DNA of 64,000 bases, taken from positions 239,082 through 303,081 of the forward strand of contig FJOG01000038.1 in the NCBI GenBank assembly GCA_900073065.1, in the 5' to 3' direction. The DNA is from Phialocephala subalpina (Eukaryota; Ascomycota; Leotiomycetes; Helotiales; Mollisiaceae). Of this stretch, positions 45,990-58,254 are shown piece by piece. Every line of letters starts with the position of its first letter. Position 1 is the first letter of the stretch. The notes below the pieces were generated by a model, which saw only the letters and a program-made list of their open reading frames with translations, did not search any database and was not told where the DNA came from. The translations under genes and the position numbers were made by a program.

Positions 45990-48098
45990 GTCGCCTCCTC
46001 ACATCAAACACACAACAAGCTTTGCATTTGCCTTGCAGCATGGTCGGTTTTCTACTTGCGAGTCTGGAAATACCCTTTGTCGTTGATCGCATCGTCGATC
46101 GTGTTTGAATAGAATAATGTCGTTATGTCTTTCTCTGCTGCCAATTGGCAGAAATATTATGGGTCAAAATCAAAGGGTTTTTGGGCGGGTTTCGAAGATC
46201 ACATGTTCATTGGGTGGATGACTGTGGATCGGAGGGCTCGATAATTACGAATACGGCGGGTTATGATGAGATGAGATGCTCAATAAGGGATGGCTTTGGT
46301 TGCCTCGATGCTGAAATATGCAGAGCGATTATGTATGTATCTGGCGGAGATGGTCTTGGTTGATCGGTCTTGATAGCTGGGATGCAGTGTAAGATACCAC
46401 CTGAATCAAATGTTAGATATCAGCCTTTGTTCCTTTGTGAAGTGTAAAGTGCGAATACCTGTTCCCAAAAGCTTGGGTTAAGATTTTTCTTTTATGTGGT
46501 TGCAGAAGTGGAGTGGATGCCCTTGGAGTGCTGGGTCATCCGTGTTTCCAGGAGAACGTCTGGAGGGAGGGAACTGCGCATGCTCACGAGTGTTTTGGGG
46601 TGCAGAATGGAGCTGCTGATTGGGACCATTCTGTTCGTCTCTCTGCGCATTTCATTGAAGGCTGGTCAACAGCCTCGTGATTGGATGGTATCTTCAGTCT
46701 GTAAAGGGGTATGCAGTAGCGAGGTCCAACCACTCTTCAATTGACGGTACTCACATTTCTCGACCACCAGAATCTCCCTGCCGGAGCAAATCGTCAAGGT
46801 AATACCGTAGGAATGCTGAGGTTCCTGTGAACTTCCAGCGAAGAGAGCTAGGTGTACTCCTAAGGAGCGACTGAGCAATACTAGAACAGTGTCGAATGAT
46901 GTGATTGAGTCGCGAGCTTCTTCTGTGTGTCCTCCCCATGACTTGCCATGGAAATCAGATAGCTAGGAAGGGAGAAAGAAGGTTGTTTTGTGTGTTTTCT
47001 GCTTGTGCTTGTCTGGTCGTTTCGAGCGTGTGTTAGACGAGCTGAATGAGCTTGAGATTGGAGTGGAAGAGACAGGGTGAGCGCCTCAAGGCGGCGAAGT
47101 CAAGGCCCACAACCCCCTCCATTGACTGAATTTCAGCGGATAAAGGGAACATCCTGATGATTGCGAGTAGTGGTGAGCATTCAAAACAGTGTAAAGCCTC
47201 TAGAGTACAGATCTAAACCTTTGTGATGCATGAAGATTGTGAAGTGTCGTTGTCAGAAGCCTGGGCTACTTCACCCGTGCCCAAGCGGCAGCTCAGCATC
47301 AGTCACGACGGCTACCTCGCGGTAGTTATGGTGTCGCTATTATCAGTGAATCATCAGATGTCAAAAGATGGCTTCTCAACATCCAGTCTACATACAGCCT
47401 TGCGGCCGTTATGATGTCGTTTTCTCCATCTCTGCGTCGTCGAGAACCTTGCTATCTTCTCTTCCAGATCAGCTCGACCTCTCCTGGCCCCTATACTTCC
47501 TGCCTTTGCAAATGTCTGATGTTGAGAGCGAGCTCATAGCGGCCTCAAAGTTCTATTGTTATTTCGTGCTTCCAGGCTGCAGTCTAGGAACGGTCCACTA
47601 GAGAAATGAAGATGCGATGGAGGAACTCGGAAGAGCAGAAGGGAGCAGGCGGGCTGTTTGGATTAGATTTGGACAGAGCTTTGTGATCATATTGGAGGAT
47701 ATGTTGGTTGTGACGGAAGTACTTGCTGATGTACGTATCACAAATGCTGCGTGGTATCTCTTCCAAGTCCCGGCCAGAGTGTCACAGAGGACATTGAAAT
47801 ACCCACTTTTCGACGAGCATGATTGGTGAATCGGTGATATCAAAGAATTAGAATTGATTGGCTGCATCACAGTGAAGTAATTTAACAATGGGCAGCAATC
47901 TGGTAAGTTTGAAGGAGTAAGTGGCTGGTTACATCAACAACAAGCACTATCGTCTGAAGCGTGCCATCTACAAAGTGAAGTGTGAGCAAATTGCAGTCGT
48001 TCGAAGTTCTTGACCGAACTGCACGCCAAGTTTCTCCAACCCGCCGTATAAAAAGTTTACCCCTCCAAACCCCTCCAAATATTTTCAAAACAAACATC
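45990..48098. other. intergenic, with TATA-like box before DPH2
   Basis: Two kilobases without a supported gene. TATAAAA at 48047-48053 lies 46 bp before the DPH2 ATG and could be a core promoter element, though the interval to the start codon is short for a TATA box. Confidence 0.4.
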
Positions 48099-49823
48099 AT
48101 GACCGACTCCATTCAACTCACAGCTCCTCCAGTCCTCTCCACCCCCGAAACCCACATCCTCGAAGATCCTACACCTCTCTCTACCGCTCAGGCCTCGCCT
48201 CGGCTGAGCGACGAAGAGCTATGGAACGTTTACGAGCTTGAGCGGACCGCGAAGGAGATTCGAGATGGAGGTTACAAGAGAGTTGCACTCCAATTCCCGG
48301 ATGGGATGCTTAAGGATGCGCCGAGGATATCGCAAGCTTTGGAGAAGGAAGTTTGGAAGTTGCCTGCTGCTGTGAGGAAGGAGGAAGAGTCTGCGAGTTT
48401 GGAGACGAGTTTCAACGAGCTACAGGTCAACGCCGAGCAAGGAACCAAGGAGGATGGAACGAACGGACGTACAGCAGAGAGAGTGAGGCTCTACATCTTA
48501 GCAGATACATCATACGGCTCCTGCTGCGTGGACGAAATCGCCGCCGAGCACGTCAACGCAGATGTGGTGGTACATTACGGACGATCCTGCTTATCGCCAA
48601 CTGCTCGATTGCCAGTCATATACGTCTTCACCACGCATCCCCTCTCTCTCGAAGACGTGGTCCAAACCTTCGAAACTACCTTCCCTGCGAAAGACGAGAA
48701 GGTAGTGTTGATGGCAGACATCACCTACAACAACCACATTCCCTCCCTCCTCTCCGCTCTGTCCTCGAAGGGATACGAAAACCTGCTCATCCCTGAAGTC
48801 ATTCACGACCCCTCATCCACGATACCGAATCGAAAACTAGAAGAAGGAACCGACCTCAAAGAATACTCTCTGTTTCACATCTCCAACCCACCAACCGCTC
48901 TCCTCCTCACACTCTCCAGCAGAGTAAAAGAAATGTTCATCTACCCCACCGCACCCTCCTCTCCACCTACAGCCTCTCCCAGGAAGGCAATAACAACAAA
49001 CACAACCATGTCCCTCCGCCGCCGCTACGCCCTCCTAACCTCCCTCTCCACCTGCCCCGTATTCGGAATCCTAATCAATACCCTCTCCGTAAAGAACTAC
49101 CTCAACACCGCCACATCCCTGAAAACCCTAGTCTCCTCCGCCGGAAAAAAATCCTACACCTTCGTCGTTGGGAAAATCAACGCAGCGAAGATTGCGAACT
49201 TTAGCGAGATAGGGGGATGGGTGGTAGTGGGGTGTTGGGAAAGTAGTTTGGTGGAGAATAATGGGGAGTTCTTTAGGCCGGTTATTACGCCGTTTGAGTT
49301 GGGATTGGTGTTGGTTGGGGATGGGAGGAGGCTTTGGGATGGGGGGTGGAGGGGGGATTTTGGGGGTGTGGAGGAGCTTGTGGAGAGTGGTGACGTTGGG
49401 AGAAAGGGAGAAGAGAAGGAGGATGTAAAAGAGGAAGATAGCGGAGAGGTAAAGGGGAAACATGTTGATATTGAGGAGGATTCGGAGGAGGAGTCTGAGG
49501 CACCGGAATTTGATTTGAGGACTGGGAGATATGTGTCGCATTCGAGACCGATGCGGGCGTCGATACCTGCTGCTTCATCGAATAGCGGAGGCGAATTCGG
49601 TAACACAACAGCAGCATCCAATGTCCTGACGAGGAGAGCGAAGGGAGATCTGGCGACTGTCAATGGCGCCGTAAGTCCTGGCGCTGAATATCTGCGAACT
49701 CAGAGAACGTGGACTGGTCTGGGCAGCGACTTTCATGAGGTGGAGGCACCGCAGACAATTGAAGAGGGTAGGAGTGGTGTTGCTAGAGGATATACCGTAG
49801 GTGAGGGCGAGGAGAGGAGGTGA
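48099..49823 (+). CDS. DPH2: diphthamide biosynthesis protein 2
   Basis: A single exon of 574 residues. I chose the ATG at 48099 (context AACATCATGACC), 39 codons inside the longest frame. Dph1/Dph2 family blocks are clear: YKRVALQFPDGMLKDAPRIS, LADTSYGSCCVDEIAAEHV, VHYGRSCLSP, then VFGILINTLSVKNYL, KSYTFVVGKINAAKIANFSE and GWVVVGCWESSLVEN...PVITPFEL. Cysteines in SYGSCCVDE, RSCLSP and VGCWE are those expected around the 4Fe-4S cluster region. Dph2 forms the Dph1-Dph2 complex that transfers the 3-amino-3-carboxypropyl group of SAM to a His of elongation factor 2, the first step of diphthamide synthesis. The C-terminal 110 residues add an acidic stretch (EEDSEEESEAPEFD) and Trp-Thr-Gly-Leu near the end. 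Confidence 0.95.
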   Translation: MTDSIQLTAPPVLSTPETHILEDPTPLSTAQASPRLSDEELWNVYELERTAKEIRDGGYKRVALQFPDGMLKDAPRISQALEKEVWKLPAAVRKEEESASLETSFNELQVNAEQGTKEDGTNGRTAERVRLYILADTSYGSCCVDEIAAEHVNADVVVHYGRSCLSPTARLPVIYVFTTHPLSLEDVVQTFETTFPAKDEKVVLMADITYNNHIPSLLSALSSKGYENLLIPEVIHDPSSTIPNRKLEEGTDLKEYSLFHISNPPTALLLTLSSRVKEMFIYPTAPSSPPTASPRKAITTNTTMSLRRRYALLTSLSTCPVFGILINTLSVKNYLNTATSLKTLVSSAGKKSYTFVVGKINAAKIANFSEIGGWVVVGCWESSLVENNGEFFRPVITPFELGLVLVGDGRRLWDGGWRGDFGGVEELVESGDVGRKGEEKEDVKEEDSGEVKGKHVDIEEDSEEESEAPEFDLRTGRYVSHSRPMRASIPAASSNSGGEFGNTTAASNVLTRRAKGDLATVNGAVSPGAEYLRTQRTWTGLGSDFHEVEAPQTIEEGRSGVARGYTVGEGEERR

Positions 49824-50938
49824 TACTTCATATGGAGAGAACAAATAAAAGAAATGCTACCCAGCTGCAGCTTCAAGAGGCTGCTTCCATAGGAACTGCG
49901 AGCTGCCAAATAGCTGATGATACAGCATTTCTCTGAAATATTTTCAGAAGCTGGCATTTGGTGGGTGGCCTTTGGAACCCACATCAGATGCACATCTTGG
50001 GAGATGGACCTGATGGGAGGTTTCCTTCTGATGATGAAATCTTGCAAGCCTGTGGAGAAGCTTCGGGCTCTACCGACGGGTCGTGCCTTGTCAGAAAACG
50101 GTTCGCGATCGGTCAACTGGCCGACTCCATGATTCATCAAACATTTTTTTCCGTCGTGAAGCCATTTCAGGCAAAGGCCGCGAGTCCGTACAACCCTTCT
50201 AGAACTCCTCTTCTAGAACTCTTGTTCCTTGCTCTGTCCTCGTGGTGATTAGATGGTGTCACTCTGCATATCTGCATCTTAGCCGAGTACTCGGCAGGCT
50301 AGCGCACGCCCAGAAATTACACCCAACCACCTTCTTTCCAGGCCTCACACCTTTCACACCTTCTGCACCCAACCCCTCCATTTTCTGCCCACCCGCATAC
50401 TGATAAAGCGAACACCCTCAAAAGCTGCAGGTAAGTCCGCGAAACACGAGTAAGATTCTCTTCCAGCCATCTCTCTTATTTCTTGCTTTTATCGCACTCG
50501 TCGATCATTCCCTCTTCTCCTTCCACCCATCATCCCATCGCAAGTCTTCGTCCTCTCGTCTCTCTTCCAAGATACATCCCAGGAACCAGGAATCGCTACA
50601 TCGACGTCATCGCCAATCAAAGTCCAAGAGAGAGCACAGAGCCTCGAATCTTACTTGCAGTCGAAAAACAAGATTCATCCCTGCGATCGCGACAACAGAC
50701 TTTGCGGCACTGTGCGACGTGTGGACCTGTACTTGGACGATATAAGGAACGACGAGTGCTTGCGCCTGCTGGTTTTTGTTTCGTTTATTCGTTGAGAGGA
50801 ATACTGCGACGACAGCCAGCCTTGCGGATCAGAAGATCGAAGATAGAGAGATAGCTGTCGCATAGCAGAGCCTCGTCTATCAACAACCTCAACACCACAA
50901 CCAAAGAGAATTTGCGCAAGCACAATAAATCTGCCAAG
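49824..50938. other. intergenic; promoter and leader of the MARVEL gene
   Basis: No supported gene. The region from about 50320 is C/T-rich and probably contains the leader of the gene at 50939. Confidence 0.45.
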
Positions 50939-51613
50939 ATGCTTTTCGGAATCTTCTTCGCCTTCTGGCGCTTCATGGAGATCATCACTCTGGTACCTAC
51001 TCTCCCTCCTCCCTCACCCTCTCAATCGCAGAGCCTCTACTAACAATGTGACAAACAGATCCCAACCCTCGGCATGCTCGCCTACTTCGTCCACATCTAC
51101 GCCTCCAACAACGCCCTGACACCTAACTACATCCTCGTCCTCTTCATCGTCTCCGTCCTCGCCGCTGCCTGGGCAATTGCTACCCTATTCACCTACCACC
51201 GCTCCAAATCCAACTCGATGTTCGTCGCGTTCATCGATTTATGTTTCGTCGGCGCTCTTATCGCTGGCGTGTACGAACTTCGTGGCATCAGCGGGCAGAA
51301 TTGCACACATGTCACACAAGGGAGTTCATATCAATTGAGCGGCATACTTGGGAGCATTACGGTTAATAGTCTGCATTTCTCGGCGAATAAGCAGTGTGCG
51401 ATGCTCAAGGCTTGTTTTGCGTTCGGCATCATGAACTGCATTTTCTTCTTCATCACGTCAGTTTTGGCATTTTTCCACAGTGGCGACAGGGACAACAGAC
51501 GAGACACGACCTACGTCCGCGAAACTCATGTCTCCAGACATGGACACAGGAGGTCTGGAAGCCATCGATCGCACCGATCTTCACACTCTGGACGAAGACA
51601 CGCTTATGTATAA
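50939..51613 (+). CDS. MARVEL-domain-like four-helix membrane protein
   Basis: Two exons (50939-50992, 51059-51613; intron GTACCT...CTAACAATGTGACAAACAG) give 202 residues. Four hydrophobic segments are seen: LFGIFFAFWRFMEIITLIPT joined to GMLAYFVH, ILVLFIVSVLAAAWAIATLF, MFVAFIDLCFVGALIAGVY and ACFAFGIMNCIFFFITSVLA. Two cysteines (NCTH and QCAM) lie in the long loop before helix four. The C-terminal tail is Arg/His/Ser-rich (RRSGSHRSHRSSHSGRR) and probably cytosolic. Fungal MARVEL-like proteins sit in the plasma membrane or endosomes and relate to membrane domains; the specific role is unknown. Confidence 0.85.
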
Positions 51614-52389
51614 TCGGAAGATGAGTTGATGAGAGGGGAAGAAAGGGGAAGAGAGGGGACTGTAGATATGAGAGGAGGGTTATGAATTGGAGTTTACGGC
51701 CGAATATTACATTGATACCTTTTGGGAGAGATCCGCCCAGATCTCGACGAGGGTGGGAGGGTGGCAAATGTGTAGACGCACTTATGTTGCTATATGGATA
51801 TCATTTTGTGTATGCTATGGGATGATTTGATGAATACAAATACTATCAAAATGCTGCTCCCATATGCTGATGTGTGAGAGAGAACCTTTCAGGCGAGACA
51901 AGAGAAAGAGATTCTTCAGCTAGTGCTCCACCAAATCTCATTTCTCTTCTTTCGAGTACTGCAACCTCGATATGCCCTCTGCTTTGACTTTTGCATTAAT
52001 TTGTTTTATCCCCTGCGAATGCTGACAGACCAAGTCGCGGTTCTTCTCGTCACGAATCAAATCGATTCCATAGTCCGTTCTTGTTGACGTGACTGTGGTT
52101 CGTCATGAGCCAGGTGCTTCATAACATGGACACTCTAAAGAAGCCTTCCTAAACCAAACGAGCTAATACTTATCACCCTTTCGCTCCCTCATGAAGTATC
52201 TCTTCTCAACTACTGGTACCTCCTTCTCCTCTTTCTTCAAACTCTCTGCAGTCAGAGCAACACAAATCCCTCATCTCCAATTCTTTTATACCCCTTGATT
52301 AATCTGACTAGCAAGTTCTTCTCTCCTTTCCAGTCCTTCGGCAACCACTCCAACTCCCTCAATACTTTATTCAACTCTTCCGCATCTCC
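51614..52389. other. intergenic, no gene recognised
   Basis: 3' flanks of two convergent genes. No conserved frame. Confidence 0.45.
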
Positions 52390-53049
52390 CTAACCTTCTT
52401 TCTGCTCCACCGTATCCTCCAGTTCAATGACTCTCTCCTCCTGCCGAACATCCATATCGCTATCGTTGCCGTCTCTACAAACAAAAACCACCAACTCCTC
52501 AAGATCCCGACAACAATCAAGCGACAGCCGTCCAAGAGAGGATCTATCATCATTTACCGCCAATCTCTTAACCACCATGCCATCGTCTTTCTTCGAGTAT
52601 TCAGCAGCTTCGAAAATATTTGAATGAAAGATGTGGTCGTCCAGGCCGCGACTTCAGTAATTCGTGTCTCGAGTATTGTTGAACGCGTGTTGGAAAGACG
52701 ACGACGATGGGATATGTGGAACAGATATCATGGTGTAGGATTTCAATGCTTTGGTTCTGGATTCGTGGTTTACGGCTAGGATTGTTGGATGGATTGGGGA
52801 CTTAGTTTCTAGCTCGGGGGGATCGGATGGCCAGCGGTCAATTTCGGCGTAGTCGTAGATTTCAATGACGAGGGGTCCTGGAAGTGCGTGTTGCCAGATG
52901 AGAAGACGGAGCTCGATTGGGAGTATTGGGAAGAGGATGAATGTTGAGGCCGATTTTGGTATGGGCAGGGGAGGTATCGGGAGGCGGCAGCTGGATATGT
53001 GGTCTCGCCGCCTGGAAGATCTCTGGGCTGGGAGAGAGGGCCCTTCCAT
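52390..53049 (-). pseudogene. 2EXR-domain gene 1, interrupted by in-frame TGA
   Basis: From the ATG at 53049 the frame gives a 2EXR (F-box-like) domain: FILFPILPIELRLLIWQHAL, PGPLVIEIYD and TILAVNHESRTKAL. A TGA at 52656-52654 follows FNNTRDTNY. The same frame then stays open for 87 codons to a TAG at 52390, with a Leu-rich CCRDLEELVVFVC block that matches DDCDDLEELSVVL in the neighbouring copy. 2EXR proteins are a large, fast-expanding family in plant-associated ascomycetes; the domain is thought to resemble an F-box, and function is unproven. The ~131-residue upstream product alone could be made. Confidence 0.65.
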
Positions 53050-53429
53050 TTTGGAGAAACGAGGCGAAGTTTTGGTAGTGGATGAGAGGGATGTGAGGTC
53101 GGCAGGATGGGTTTATATGTGGAGAAGTTATAAGAACTTTTGGTAACCTGAAGCAAGAGAAAGAGTTCATGAAGTGACAAGGGTTCTTTGAGGTATGTGT
53201 CGTCTTCACTCTTCTGCGTGTCCTGATTTTGGAATGCGATCCTCAAGAGAAGTTGGAGGAAATGTTTCAAAATTCTAGGAGAGACAGGTACCGACCTTTG
53301 ACAGACATTGCGTTGAGAGTGAGATGCAAGTGTATTAGAAAGGAAAAGAAGTGCTGACTATTCACAGAATTACTTCGATCCATGCTCCACTTAGCTTCTC
53401 GTATGTTCCACTCGCCCTCAGCACCCGCT
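53050..53429. other. intergenic between 2EXR genes 1 and 2
   Basis: No supported gene; presumably the promoter of gene 1. Confidence 0.4.
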
Positions 53430-54293
53430 CTACTTCAACAAATTCGACTTCGCGATGCGACCACAGAACGGAAGCTCCTTCTCCTTCTCTCCCTTCATCC
53501 AGAAATTGCTCACAAACTTCGCAACCGACGCCTTCCCCTCCCTATCCGCAATCTTCGCCAGCACCTCCTCCAGCAGCTTCACGATATACTTATCCCCTTC
53601 CAACCTATTCTCATGTAAAAGACCCCAAATCTCTCCTATATCTCCCAGACTTAACACCTCATCCTCCCGCCCCTGGTCCACTGTTCGATCGTCTCCCACG
53701 CGCCCTCTGATTCCTCCTCCTCCATAACTAAGAACAACGGACAGTTCCTCCAAATCATCACAGTCATCAGCAGAGAGCCAATGTGCCGAATACCGATTAC
53801 ACATCAGCTTCCTGATCTTCAAACTCTCAGCATCATTTCGTCCATAGCTCTCCACATGAAAGGGTGATATCGAGGAAGTAAATAGATGAGGATCGGGGTA
53901 CTGGTGTTCCTATTGTGAGAAGTATAACGTGTCGATGGCATTATTGAACGCGAGATGGAATCTATGGGGCCCGGATATCATAGCATAGGATTTCTTTGCC
54001 TCGGTACGAGATTCGTGGTTTACGGCTAGGATGGTAGGAAGCTTGGAGTTGGTGATCCAGTATTGAGGTCGGGGCGGAGGTGGAGGTGAATATAACCTTC
54101 CGCAACCTGTGCGAAAGGGACGTGGTGAGAGAAACACTTCGATGGTTCGTGGGCCGGGAAGTGCGTGGCGCCAGATACTGAGTCTAAGCTCAATGGGAAG
54201 CTTTGGGAAGAGTGTGAAGTTCGACTCTGGGTTTGGGTCTGGCATGCTCTTTGCCTTCGCTTTCGGAACAGCTGGAGTGGTTGTTGACTCCAT
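53430..54293 (-). pseudogene. 2EXR-domain gene 2, interrupted by in-frame TAG
   Basis: Start at ATG 54293; 288 codons to a stop at 53430 with one internal TAG at 53912-53910. Before the TAG: NFTLFPKLPIELRLSIWRHAL, PGPRTIEVF, TILAVNHESRTEAKKSY and AFNNAIDTLYFSQ. After it the same frame continues EHQYPDPHLF, then SLKIRKLMCNRYSAHWL and DLEELSVVL, as expected for the second half of a 2EXR protein. No usable donor lies upstream to remove the stop as an intron (the nearest GT would leave 19 nt). The break lies only a few codons from the TGA break in gene 1. Confidence 0.65.
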
Positions 54294-54741
54294 CTTGCCG
54301 ACCGTGATGTTTGGGAGAGGAAATTTAAACCAGGATTGAGATTTGGGTTGGTTCTTATACCCCGTTGCTGGAGGATTGGACAATGGAAAGAGGATCCGAA
54401 GAAGTCAAGAAGACCACGCCAAGTTTGAAGACCATGAGCTGACTCAGGAATCATCCTCCAAGGCAACGTTCCCTAAGCTTACTTTGCTCGTCTTCTATTG
54501 CTTTCATCCATGAAGTCTGTTTTTATCCTCAATAGAGATTGCTAGCGTTTATTCAAGAGTGCAGGGTAAGAGTGTACGACCTTCCAAATAATCTTCCATC
54601 TCTATTACTCTCCATTCCGAAAGGTGAGTTCCTCTTTTTGTGGCCTCCGTTCATGTATAAGACTGACATGCCTTGCAGATGGTAAGTTGAGACGCACTCA
54701 CTAACCAGTTCAACTTCATAAGCACCGCATAGACTCTGATC
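54294..54741. other. divergent spacer between 2EXR genes 2 and 3
   Basis: Shared upstream region. No gene seen. Confidence 0.4.
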
Positions 54742-55099
54742 ATGTCAGACTCAAACACTACCTTCCGCTCCTTCTCCAAATTGCCCACCGAGATACGACT
54801 TATGATTTGGCGTAACTGCCTCCCTGGTCCCAGAGTGATCACCATCTTTCCCCCCGCTTCATACGCACCGGCACTCCCTTCAACTACTACAAAAAGATAT
54901 CTCCAGCGGAACTGGAAAGAACCGAGACAAGTTTGCAACTAATGCCACATACCCAAGCATTCTGGGAGTAAATCAAGTATCCCGTTCTGTCGCTTTCGAG
55001 GAATATGCCATTATCGAGCCTACCAAGTTCCCAATCCACGATTCTTCAACATCTCGTTCCGCGTTATGGAATACGGTCGAGCAGGCCAAGATTGTGTGA
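54742..55099 (+). pseudogene. 2EXR-domain relic 3, frameshifted
   Basis: The ATG at 54742 opens TFRSFSKLPTEIRLMIWRNCL and PGPRVITIFP. The conserved second block (TYPSILGVNQVSRSVAFEEY, from about 54950) is in the +1 frame relative to the start. The switch maps near the A-run TACAAAAAG at about 54890-54897, and no GT...AG intron bridges it. The frame ends at TGA 55097-55099, shorter than a complete 2EXR protein. Probably a relic. Confidence 0.6.
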
Positions 55100-55645
55100 A
55101 GATCAAGAAATTATCTGTCTTGATGGATTAGATGCATAATTTCTGAATGGAGGATTGTTACGACCTGGGTGAATTGACCATTATCCGGTCGAAAAATTGC
55201 GGTGGACTGCGGCTATTGAATAATAAGCTGAGAAATCTACACTATAACTCGAAGAGTCGAAAGAATGGAAAGGCGAGGGGAGGGAGCTGGTGATCATAGC
55301 TTGTCAGACAACTCGAGAAGGAGAATGCTGGGTTCTGTGTCTTGGTTCCGGATTTGAGCGTGAGAAATGACTAGACTGTCACAAGGAAGCAGACAGCAAG
55401 CTGAGCGAGAGGGTTGATTGTTTTGTTTTCCGCACCGATCTCTACGTGCACTAACTTCTTGCAAATCCTTCTCCCATGCTTTATCTCCATATTCTTCTTC
55501 TTTATGTATGCCGGCTCCCTCCTCCTATTTCATACATTCATTGAGGTTTTGTATAAGTAATTACTAGCTTCCATCACGCACCTACCTAGTACGAATTCTC
55601 TTCCAGCCAGGCCAACTCCACGCGCACGCTCACAATACGGCAAGA
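55100..55645. other. intergenic between 2EXR relic 3 and gene 4
   Basis: No supported gene. Confidence 0.4.
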
Positions 55646-55996
55646 ATGACAAGCTCCTACTCAACATTCACCCGCTTGCCCGAGCTACCAACAGAACTTC
55701 GTCTTCAAATCTGGCAGCTCTACCTCCCAGGACATCGAGACATTCAAATCTTTCCACGTTCCACACTCGAGACCATCGTAGCCCCGAGCCCGGAAGTCAA
55801 GGGTTCTACCACTCCGGCTACCTACCCGACCATCCTAGCAGTGAACAAAGAGTCCCGATCCGTAGCTTTACAGAAATATGACATCATTCGTTCATCGCCC
55901 AATAGGAGTTTGTACCAGGGTCCTGGAGGAAGTCGACTCATTGCGTTCAATAGCGAAGAGGACATGATCTGCTTCGGAAGATATCCCAGTGGCTGA
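55646..55996 (+). CDS. 2EXR-domain gene 4, short
   Basis: A 116-residue frame with TFTRLPELPTELRLQIWQLYL, PGHRDIQIFP and TILAVNKESRSVALQKYD, then FNSEEDMICFGRYP. It ends at TGA (55994-55996). The same frame has a TAG a few codons later, then stays open to about 56201 without clear family similarity. Complete 2EXR proteins are usually 200-300 residues, so this is a short form or a truncated gene. Confidence 0.65.
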   Translation: MTSSYSTFTRLPELPTELRLQIWQLYLPGHRDIQIFPRSTLETIVAPSPEVKGSTTPATYPTILAVNKESRSVALQKYDIIRSSPNRSLYQGPGGSRLIAFNSEEDMICFGRYPSG

Positions 55997-56676
55997 TTGG
56001 TGGGGGCGATGTGGGGGCAAACAAGATAGAGGGTCTATTGCCCTGAGGAGAACAAGATGGTTTGCGAGGTGCAGTGTAATTGCTTGGAGATTTCGGTGCC
56101 TGGAGGCATGACTAAGCAAGGGAACGAGGATATTGAGAAGCAGCGGCTCGTAAGTTATTGGGATGCCATCCATCGTCAGTGGGCTGGGACGCTCCGATGA
56201 AAACTTGATACTGGACATTGGTTGGCGATTTCTTGCCTGAAACGGTTACAGACATCCATACCAATACGCCAAGAGCAGAACAAAAAATGAAAAAGATACT
56301 TCCGTCAAAATATGTCCTGTACCGCCTATTGCCTACACCACTGACCAGGTCACGTGTACCCCTGAATGTCTCCCTTCACTTCTTCTGAGTGTCTATGCAT
56401 CATTTGAGCATATTTTAGGAAGATTTTCTTATGAAATTCCGGACTCCTTGGGCACCAACACTCCTACACTGTCAATTTCGGTGGTTGTCGGTAAAGTTGT
56501 CCGAGATTTAGAGACTCAGAGTTATTTACCTCAAGATAAAATCCTTAGCGCATTCGCTTAATTGAGAGCAGCCATCTTCGTAGCCATCTTCGCAATCGAG
56601 CATAATTAAGCAGGCTAAGACACCTACTTGCGATCTAGCTATTCTCAGCATGAGGTCCCTCAACAGAATCGTCAAC
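55997..56676. other. intergenic between 2EXR genes 4 and 5
   Basis: No supported gene; promoter of gene 5. Confidence 0.4.
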
Positions 56677-57569
56677 ATGGCCGCAATGACCAACGCGCAA
56701 ACACTAGTCCCGCTCTCTGAATGTGCCCGGCGTCACCTCGAGTTCCTTGAACCAAGAGATGTCCGTTCGAGCGCAGTTTCTAGGGATGGAGGAAGTTTCG
56801 AACAAGCAACTGTTGCTCGCGTCGCGTCAAGTTCTTCAAGCTCCTCGTTGAAAGATCAGGACGCTGATGACGAAGTACGTCTTCCCTGTTTGGCATGGAA
56901 TACTCTTGGCTAACATGGTATCCGCAGACAAACCCATCATTCATTCCATTCGAGAGGCTTCCCACTGAGTTGAAGAACCAAATTTGGAAGTTTTTTATCC
57001 AACAGACTCCAAGGATTGTCCGACTTGCCCCGCACTCCAACCCTCCTGTACCTTTGCGCCAAATCAACTCAAAGCTCCGAGACGAATATGAGGATCATGG
57101 ATTTGTCACAATTAAGCAGAAGAGAACCAATGGTTTGGTGGATATCATCTTTCATCCGGACGTCGATCTTCTCTACTACTTGCCCTCCGGACCATACTTG
57201 AATGCCTTGGGGAACATCGAGAATGCTTTGGTGGCATCCGGGGTCATGGATAGGATCAAGTTTCTCGCCTTTGACGTCTTTGACACAAGCCCAATCCTGG
57301 CACTCCTCAAGAATCATGCTCTTTCGGCTTTGGAGCTAGTCATTGTGAACTTTTCCGATGATGGTTCATTGCACCGACAACAAAGCAAGACAACCTGGCA
57401 TCCAATCGGCCAGATGAAGGCATCGTGGTCTATGTTCTACGACGAAGGAGAGGAAATGAAGAGCATTCGACTCGGTGATCTCCCCAAGTTATTTCAGGAA
57501 GAATACGTCAAAAATTCCGGCAGATCTATACCTCAGGTGGTTATGGTCGAGAGGAAGCGAGCTACCTAG
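56677..57569 (+). CDS. 2EXR/F-box-like gene 5, intact
   Basis: Two exons (56677-56874, 56928-57569; intron GTACGT...GGCTAACA...GCAG) give about 279 residues. The ATG at 56677 (MAAMTNAQ) aligns with the start of the paralogue at 59470; an upstream in-frame ATG at 56650 is also possible. The Ser-rich N-terminal part (SSSSSSSLKDQDADDE) precedes the domain, PSFIPFERLPTELKNQIWKFF, followed by PRIVRLAPHSNPPVPLRQIN and KLRDEYEDHGF. The C-terminus reads PQVVMVERKRAT. The PRIV...NPPVxxRQI subtype is shared with gene 6, so these two form a subfamily distinct from genes 1-4. Function unknown. Confidence 0.82.
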
Positions 57570-58254
57570 GTACATTGGAGCACAATCAGTTGAATTATGA
57601 ACAGTATCTCCCGATTCATGGCAACTTGGTGACAGGCTGCGCTGTGTACAACGCAGCTTCTGTATCACCGATGGCTAGTCAGAGAAAATGGTGTGGAATT
57701 TTAAAGTGAAACCGTATGATAAAAATGCAAATCGTCGTGAACTTGCCTGCGAGGTAGAGCTGCCAATTAATTAGTTTCAGGAAGCTTATAGACTACCACT
57801 ACTTGCAGAATTTGTGTACTTCGAGTGCTTCTCTTCTCGGCTTCAAGCTCCACAAACTTTCCGAGCTGTACAATACATAGTAATAGTAGTTGGGGTTCTT
57901 GTCCCGGTGATTCTAAGTTTGGTCATACGACGGCCCTCATACAAGTGAACCGCTCACCTTTCACTAAGAACAAATTATGAATAGGCTCTCTCGGAGATCA
58001 TTGGTTAGAATGTAGGGGAGTGGGAGTGGCGGTGGTCCCATACTTCGACCGTCAAACTCAGGCAGCGGGACGAGACTGCAAAAGCCTCTCATTCACGCAT
58101 GTACAGTAACAAAAGGTTATAGAGTCTATGACTTTCTCCATGAACAGACGAATGCTAGTGGCATATACTTCTTTGCTTAAATCCGTATCTGTTGCGTATC
58201 GCATAACTACCACCTCTCCGGCAATAACTTCTAGTCACTTCCTAGATTGACCAT